A model generated the notes under the pieces. The model saw only the letters and a list, made by a program, of their open reading frames with translations, was not told the origin of the DNA and did no database searches. Source: Olleya namhaensis (lineage in GTDB: Bacteria > Bacteroidota > Bacteroidia > Flavobacteriales > Flavobacteriaceae). Taken from it: a DNA stretch of 64,000 nucleotides. How positions within the stretch are numbered: position 1 is the first letter of the stretch; every line of letters starts with the position of its first letter. Shown piece by piece: positions 59,448-64,000 of the stretch. The DNA is taken from positions 124,001 through 188,000 of the forward strand of contig NZ_FORM01000001.1 in NCBI RefSeq assembly GCF_900114005.1, written 5' to 3'. Position numbers and translations under genes: made by a program.

Positions 59448-60794
59448 TTATCTATTAAAAGTTAAACGCTTAGCATAATTTGTTTCGTAAAACTTAAAGT
59501 TTTTATAAGCCAAACCACCATTTACAAATGTATGTGTAATTCTAGATTTAAACGTCGTACCCTCAAACGGAGACCAACCACATTTATATAAGATATTATC
59601 TTTATTAACCGTCCATGGATTATTAAGATCTACCACTACTAAATCTGCATAATACCCTTCTCTAATATACCCGCGTTTTTCAACTTCGAATAAAATAGCT
59701 GGATTATGACAAAACTTCTCTACAATCTTCTCAATAGATATATCTCCGTCATGGTACATTTCTAATAATGCTGGTAATGCATGCTGTACTAACGGTCCTC
59801 CAGAAGGCGCTGATGTATACACGTTAGACTTTTCCTCAAACGTATGCGGTGCATGATCTGTTGCAATTACATCAATTTTGTCATCTAATAAAGCCTTTAA
59901 TAATTGTGCTCTATCATTTTCTGTTTTGACTGCAGGATTCCATTTTATTAAGGTTCCTTTTTCGTCGTAATCTTTATCACTAAACCAAAGGTGGTGTATA
60001 CAAACCTCCGCCGTAATTTTTTTATCTTTTAACGGTATTTTGTTATCAAACAACTCCGTTTCCTTTGCTGTAGATAAATGGAACACATGTAAACGCGCTC
60101 CTGTTTTCTTAGCTAACTCTATTGCTTTAGAAGATGAGATATAACATGCTTCTTCACTTCTAATTATTGGATGAAAGTTAACCGGGATATCATCACCGTA
60201 ACGTTCCTTATAGATATCAAGATTTTTTTTAATAGTTGCTTCATCTTCACAATGCACAGAAATTAATAAATCTGTACTTGTAAATATTTTTTCTAAAATC
60301 TCTGGATTATCTACTAACATATTCCCAGTAGAAGATCCTAAAAACAACTTTAATCCAGCAACGTCTTTTTTATTAACCTTTAAAATTTCTTCTAAATTAT
60401 CATTAGTTCCACCAAACATAAACGAATAATTTGCCCATGCTTTTTTAGACGCAATTTCAAACTTATCGTTTAACTTCTCAATAGTTGTTGTTTGCGGATT
60501 AGTATTTGGCATCTCAATAAAAGATGTAATACCTCCAGCAATAGCCGCTCTTGATTCGGTTTCAATATTTGCTTTGTGTGTTAAGCCAGGCTCTCTAAAA
60601 TGAACTTGATCATCTATAGCTCCAGGAATAACATATTTTCCTTCAGCATCAAAAACGTTGACATCTGCTGATTTTGCGCTGATAGACGCGCCTATTTTAG
60701 TAATAAACTCACCTTCAATTAAAATGTCCCCATTAAAAATTGTGCCTTCATTAACAATCTTTGCATTTTTAATAAGTGTTTTCTTGTTGTGCAT
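59448..60794 (-). CDS. Dihydroorotase (class I-like)
   Basis: 448 aa amidohydrolase. The metal-site segments are [10 protein letters not shown] (the usual HxH is QxH here), [19 protein letters not shown] and the catalytic Asp in [21 protein letters not shown] binds the substrate. It closes carbamoyl-aspartate to dihydroorotate in pyrimidine synthesis. The Q for H change is common in Bacteroidota homologues, so activity is likely but not certain. It lies 3 bp after the glycosyltransferase gene. Confidence 0.87.
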   Translation of the reverse strand: MHNKKTLIKNAKIVNEGTIFNGDILIEGEFITKIGASISAKSADVNVFDAEGKYVIPGAIDDQVHFREPGLTHKANIETESRAAIAGGITSFIEMPNTNPQTTTIEKLNDKFEIASKKAWANYSFMFGGTNDNLEEILKVNKKDVAGLKLFLGSSTGNMLVDNPEILEKIFTSTDLLISVHCEDEATIKKNLDIYKERYGDDIPVNFHPIIRSEEACYISSSKAIELAKKTGARLHVFHLSTAKETELFDNKIPLKDKKITAEVCIHHLWFSDKDYDEKGTLIKWNPAVKTENDRAQLLKALLDDKIDVIATDHAPHTFEEKSNVYTSAPSGGPLVQHALPALLEMYHDGDISIEKIVEKFCHNPAILFEVEKRGYIREGYYADLVVVDLNNPWTVNKDNILYKCGWSPFEGTTFKSRITHTFVNGGLAYKNFKFYETNYAKRLTFNR

Positions 60795-60797
60795 CTT

Positions 60798-61526
60798 CTA
60801 ATTGGATTTGAATAAACTTTTAAACTTCATACTAATAACTCCAAAAATAGCTTCAGAAATTATACTAGAACTTAATTTGGATTCTCCTTTTGTTCTATCT
60901 GTAAAAATAACTGGTACTTCCACTATTTTAAACTTTTTAAGGTAGGCATTAAATTTCATTTCTATTTGAAATGCATACCCAACAAATTTTATTTGCTCTA
61001 AATTAAGTTGCTCTAACACTTGTCTTTTATAACATATAAAACCAGCGGTTGCATCCTTAACTTTCATCCCGGTAATTAACCTCACGTACATTGATGCACC
61101 ATAAGATAAAATGACACGACCTAAAGGCCAATTGACAACATTAACACCTTTAACGTAACGCGAACCAATTGCTATATCAGCCTGACCAGTATGACAAGCC
61201 TCGTACAAACGTGTTAAATCTTTTGGATTATGAGAAAAATCTGCATCCATCTCAAAAATATATTGGTAAGCTTTATTCAAACACCATTTAAAACCATGTA
61301 TGTAAGCGGTACCAAGACCCGATTTTTCTTGTCTAACTTCTAAAAACAATCTATCAGGAAACTCCTTTTGTAATGCTTCTACTTTTTTAGCCGTTTGATC
61401 AGGAGAATTATCGTCTACCACCAGAACGTCATATGCTTTTGGAAGTGCAAAAACAGCTCTTATAATAGCTTCTATATTCTCAATTTCGTTGTATGTTGGT
61501 ATAATAACTACAGCGTCCTGCATCAA
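60798..61526 (-). CDS. Polyprenol-phosphate mannosyltransferase-like GT2
   Basis: 242 aa, soluble DPM1-type. IIPTYNEIENI, VVDDNSPDQTAK, metal-binding FEMDADFSHNP and GSRYVKGVNVVNWPLGRVILS fit dolichol/polyprenol-phosphate mannose synthases. VPVIFTDRTKGESKLS near the C-terminus is a family hallmark. It loads a sugar on a lipid carrier for O-glycosylation or polymer synthesis. First gene of a three-gene operon. Confidence 0.9.
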   Translation of the reverse strand: MMQDAVVIIPTYNEIENIEAIIRAVFALPKAYDVLVVDDNSPDQTAKKVEALQKEFPDRLFLEVRQEKSGLGTAYIHGFKWCLNKAYQYIFEMDADFSHNPKDLTRLYEACHTGQADIAIGSRYVKGVNVVNWPLGRVILSYGASMYVRLITGMKVKDATAGFICYKRQVLEQLNLEQIKFVGYAFQIEMKFNAYLKKFKIVEVPVIFTDRTKGESKLSSSIISEAIFGVISMKFKSLFKSN

Positions 61527-61631
61527 TACTATTTAAAATTTAGGCAAATGTACATTTTTATAAAATTACATAATTATAAAAATTACTTAATTATTTATCG
61601 TTTTGATATTAAAAAACAATAATTTTATCCC

Positions 61632-62279
61632 ATGCTTAGAAATAGTAACAGTGTAGATGTTTTAACCCTAACCTTACTAGGTTGCCTAATTATAGTTGCC
61701 TTATCTAAGATGTTGTTCCCTAAGCGATTTAACCAATTTGCCACTTTACTTTTTAATAATAGGTATATTAATCAATACAATAAAGACCAACAAATTGTTG
61801 ACACATTTGAAGGGCTTCTATTTGCAAACCTGATAGTAAACTTAGGTATTATAGTCTATTTGTTTTTACAGAACAACCAAATAAGTACTGCACCGCTAAA
61901 CCTATTTATATATACGGCTGCTATTGGACTATTTATTATTGTCAAAGTTGTTTTAGAAAAACTAATTTCTAACATATTAGCAATAGGTCCAATTATAGAT
62001 AAATACAACTTCCAACGGATCAGTTTCCGAAACTTTGCAGGACTACTATTACTACCTATAAATGCCCTATTAATTTATACTGTTAAACCAAACAACACTA
62101 TGCTAATAACAGCCTTAGCTATACTGTTTTTGATTATTATTTATGGGGTGTTTCTATTTATTAAAAACAATCTTAATACCTTTAAAAAGAGCTTGTTTTA
62201 TTTTATTTTGTATCTTTGCACTCTCGAAATTGCACCTTATATTGTTTTATATAAAATTATTACAAATAATAAGGTCTAA
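61632..62279 (+). CDS. DUF4271 membrane protein
   Basis: 215 aa with five to six predicted TM helices. LLGCLIIVALSKMLFPKRFNQF and the closing LYLCTLEIAPYIVLYKII match DUF4271, a Bacteroidota family almost always upstream of hemD, as here. Function unknown. The gap to the hemD start is 17 bp, so they are co-transcribed. Confidence 0.88.
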   Translation: MLRNSNSVDVLTLTLLGCLIIVALSKMLFPKRFNQFATLLFNNRYINQYNKDQQIVDTFEGLLFANLIVNLGIIVYLFLQNNQISTAPLNLFIYTAAIGLFIIVKVVLEKLISNILAIGPIIDKYNFQRISFRNFAGLLLLPINALLIYTVKPNNTMLITALAILFLIIIYGVFLFIKNNLNTFKKSLFYFILYLCTLEIAPYIVLYKIITNNKV

Positions 62280-62296
62280 ATTAAATGATACACCAT

Positions 62297-63046
62297 ATGA
62301 AAGTGAAAACCATTTTAGTCTCACAACCAGAACCTAAAATAGAAAATTCGCCATATTTTGATCTTTCTGAGAAGCAGAAAGTTAAAATTGACTTCAGACC
62401 ATTTATTCATGTTGAAGGTGTGCCATCCAAAGACATCAGACAACAAAAAGTAGACTTAAATAACTACACCGCTATTATCTTAACCAGTAGAAATGCAGTC
62501 GATCACTTTTTTAGAGTTGCTGAAGAAATGCGTTTTAAAGTGCCCGATTCTATGAAGTATTTTTGTCAGTCTGAGGCTGTTGCCTATTACCTGCAAAAAT
62601 ATGTAGTCTATAGAAAGCGTAAAATTTATGTTGGAAAACGAAATTTTGCTGATCTATCCCCTTTAATTAAGAAGTATAAGGACGAAAAATTTTTACTACC
62701 TACAACGGATAAATTAAAGCCAGAAGTACCGGAAATATTAAACGGTTTAAATATAAATTGGAAAGAAGCAGTATTTTATAAGACTGTAATTAGCGATTTA
62801 TCTGACTTAGAAAATGTTACTTATGACATTTTAGTATTTTTTAGCCCAAGTGGTATAGAATCTTTATTTCACAATTTTCCTGAGTTTAAACAAAACGACA
62901 CTAAAATTGCCGTATTTGGAAACACAACTATTAAAGCTGTAGAAGAAAAAGGGTTACGTGTAGATATTGCTGCACCTACACCAGAAACACCATCAATGAC
63001 TATGGCGCTTCAAAAATATATTGACAAAGCAAATAAAGGTAAATAA
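62297..63046 (+). CDS. hemD: Uroporphyrinogen-III synthase
   Basis: 249 aa from MKVKTILVSQPEP, the conserved start; an in-frame ATG 12 bp upstream is less likely. Two alpha/beta domains have IILTSRNAVDHFFRVAEEM, KYFCQSEAVAYYLQKYVVY, ILVFFSPSGIESLFHNFPEF and IAVFGNTTIKAVEEKGL. It closes hydroxymethylbilane with inversion of ring D in haem synthesis. With hemW at 18553 it adds to the haem-related genes in the window. Confidence 0.93.
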   Translation: MKVKTILVSQPEPKIENSPYFDLSEKQKVKIDFRPFIHVEGVPSKDIRQQKVDLNNYTAIILTSRNAVDHFFRVAEEMRFKVPDSMKYFCQSEAVAYYLQKYVVYRKRKIYVGKRNFADLSPLIKKYKDEKFLLPTTDKLKPEVPEILNGLNINWKEAVFYKTVISDLSDLENVTYDILVFFSPSGIESLFHNFPEFKQNDTKIAVFGNTTIKAVEEKGLRVDIAAPTPETPSMTMALQKYIDKANKGK

Positions 63047-63068
63047 ACCTTTAATTTTTATACAAAGT

Positions 63069-63107
63069 AAAAGCGCTAATTGAAAATTTCAATTAGCGCT
63101 TTTTTTA
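63069..63107 (+). terminator. Intrinsic terminator of hemD
   Basis: Long stem AAAAGCGCTAATTGAAA/TTTCAATTAGCGCTTTT with a minimal loop, followed by a T-run. A near-identical hairpin lies 203 bp downstream. Confidence 0.9.
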
Positions 63108-63271
63108 TTTAGATAAGTGCGTCTAACTTTAAAAAAAACTCAAAGCACCTTTAAAACTAAGTTAATACCGAGTTACAAACCTTAAACATAGGTCATCAAA
63201 ACTTTAAAGCTTTATTACAGTATCTAAAACTGCCCTTTAAGTGTATCACTATCAAAAATGTTTTGCAAAGT

Positions 63272-63306
63272 AAAAGCGCCAATTGAAAATTTCAATTGGC
63301 GCTTTT
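63272..63306 (-). terminator. Terminator of pckA, near-copy of the hemD terminator
   Basis: Stem AAAAGCGCCAATTGAAA/TTTCAATTGGCGCTTTT. It differs from the hemD hairpin by one base pair (C-G for T-A) with both arms changed. The sequence AAAG-TAAAAGCGC just ahead of it is also shared. The A-run serves the minus-strand pckA transcript. The spacer 63108-63271 holds no gene. Confidence 0.85.
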
Positions 63307-63327
63307 GTATTAACACTTTATCTATTA

Positions 63328-64000
63328 CTATTCAGCGTAACGTTGTGGTCCACCACGTCTAATTTCTTCGCTTGCATAAGCTTCAAACTTCTCAAAATTC
63401 TCTCTAAATGCATTAGCTAGTTTAAATGCTGTTTTGTAATATGCTTTATGATCACTCCATGTCGCTCTTGGGCTTAACACCTCATCTGGTACACCTGGAC
63501 AACTTCTAGGTTGCGCTACACCAAATACAGAGTGGATATGGTAATCTTTATAATTATACAGACCTAAATCTCCATTAAGCACTGCGCTAATCATAGCTCT
63601 AGTATACTTTAATTTAATTCTGCTTCCTACACCGTAAGACCCTCCTGTCCAACCTGTGTTAATCAACCAAACGTTTACGTTTGCATCCTTCATTTTCTTG
63701 CTTAACATCTCAGCATATTTAGTTGGATGTAATGGCATAAAAGGCGCTCCAAAACAAGCAGAAAAACTTGGTACAGGCTCAGTAATTCCAGCTTCAGTAC
63801 CAGCTACCTTTGCAGTGTAACCCGATATAAAGTGAAACGCTGCTTGTGCAGGTGTTAATTTAGATATTGGAGGTAATACTCCAAAAGCATCTGCAGTTAA
63901 AAAGAAAATATTTTTAGGGTTTTCTCCTGTAGATGGTACTCTGATATTTTCAATATGGTTTATTGGGTAACTAACACGTGTATTTTGTGTAATAGAAGTA
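63328..64000 (-). CDS. pckA: Phosphoenolpyruvate carboxykinase (ATP), 3' part
   Basis: About 224 C-terminal residues; the 5' end lies beyond the window. The frame is open from base 64000 without a stop. ITQNTRVSYPI, IFFLTADAFGVLPPISKL, AFHFISGYTAKVAGTEAG, FSACFGAPFMPLHPTKYAEM and LINTGWTGGSYGVGSRIKL are hallmark ATP-PEPCK segments. It converts oxaloacetate and ATP to phosphoenolpyruvate in gluconeogenesis. An internal ATG at 63738 is not the start. Confidence 0.96.
   Translation of the reverse strand, partial: TSITQNTRVSYPINHIENIRVPSTGENPKNIFFLTADAFGVLPPISKLTPAQAAFHFISGYTAKVAGTEAGITEPVPSFSACFGAPFMPLHPTKYAEMLSKKMKDANVNVWLINTGWTGGSYGVGSRIKLKYTRAMISAVLNGDLGLYNYKDYHIHSVFGVAQPRSCPGVPDEVLSPRATWSDHKAYYKTAFKLANAFRENFEKFEAYASEEIRRGGPQRYAE

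Overview
The window comes from a low-GC member of the Bacteroidota, almost certainly a marine-type Flavobacteriaceae. Evidence for this: proteins with a C-terminal type IX secretion (T9SS) sorting domain, many SxC lipoproteins, family-typical genes (DUF4271, DUF4296, DUF4230, M56-TonB fusion, thioredoxin-reductase-like FNR), Bacteroidota -7 promoter elements (TAnnTTTG) in front of many genes, and the dispersed palindromic repeats common in these genomes. I cannot name the genus.

Layout. 0-4 kb: two thioredoxin-fold lipoproteins, a beta-propeller lipoprotein and an APC permease. 4.3-6.2 kb: a PAS histidine kinase and response regulator. 6.3-16.5 kb: the most interesting part. A seven-gene operon on the minus strand encodes, in order of transcription, a stand-alone receiver, an H-NOX haem NO/O2 sensor, a triple-PAS histidine kinase, a FIST-domain (NosP-like) sensor, a second histidine kinase, an HPt protein and a LytTR DNA-binding response regulator. 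This is a full His-Asp-His-Asp phosphorelay built from separate proteins with two candidate gas sensors. Its promoter and those of three neighbouring minus-strand genes (a T9SS-secreted 872-aa protein, a CAP-domain lipoprotein and a 94-aa orphan) carry direct repeats related to AAGTRTCGAYR. The repeats are phased every 21-22 bp and always lie 31 bp from the -7 element, which is the geometry expected for LytTR activators. I infer a local, self-regulated NO-responsive regulon.

16.5-24 kb: housekeeping genes (hemW, ruvC, a cyclase, membrane proteins, a glycosyltransferase). 24-28.6 kb: a BlaI/M56-TonB/TPR operon behind three palindromes AACTAA-N4-TTAGTT that look like BlaI operators. 28.6-32.1 kb: a TPR histidine kinase with a LuxR-type regulator, a small secreted peptide and tRNA-Asp. 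32.1-40.3 kb: DUF58, clpP, trxA, and a dnaE that carries its own proofreading exonuclease domain. 40.3-46.8 kb: rpsP-rimM, trmN6, a glutaryl-CoA-dehydrogenase-like enzyme, a phosphoesterase and a ferredoxin, separated by repeat-rich DNA. That DNA includes seven tandem 139-bp units, a 175-bp tandem repeat, and dispersed palindromes of three families.

46.8-54.4 kb: ferredoxin-NADP reductase, NifU-like and Mrp-type Fe-S proteins, an alkyltransferase-like protein without the catalytic cysteine, LysE transporter, trmB, a glycosyltransferase and a PhoR/PhoB-type pair. 54.4-64 kb: a T9SS protein, a LuxE-like protein, tyrS, an epimerase, a dolichol-phosphate-mannose-synthase-like/dihydroorotase/DUF4296 operon, DUF4271-hemD, and the 3' part of pckA cut by the window edge.

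All functions are inferred from sequence read by eye; no database search was run.
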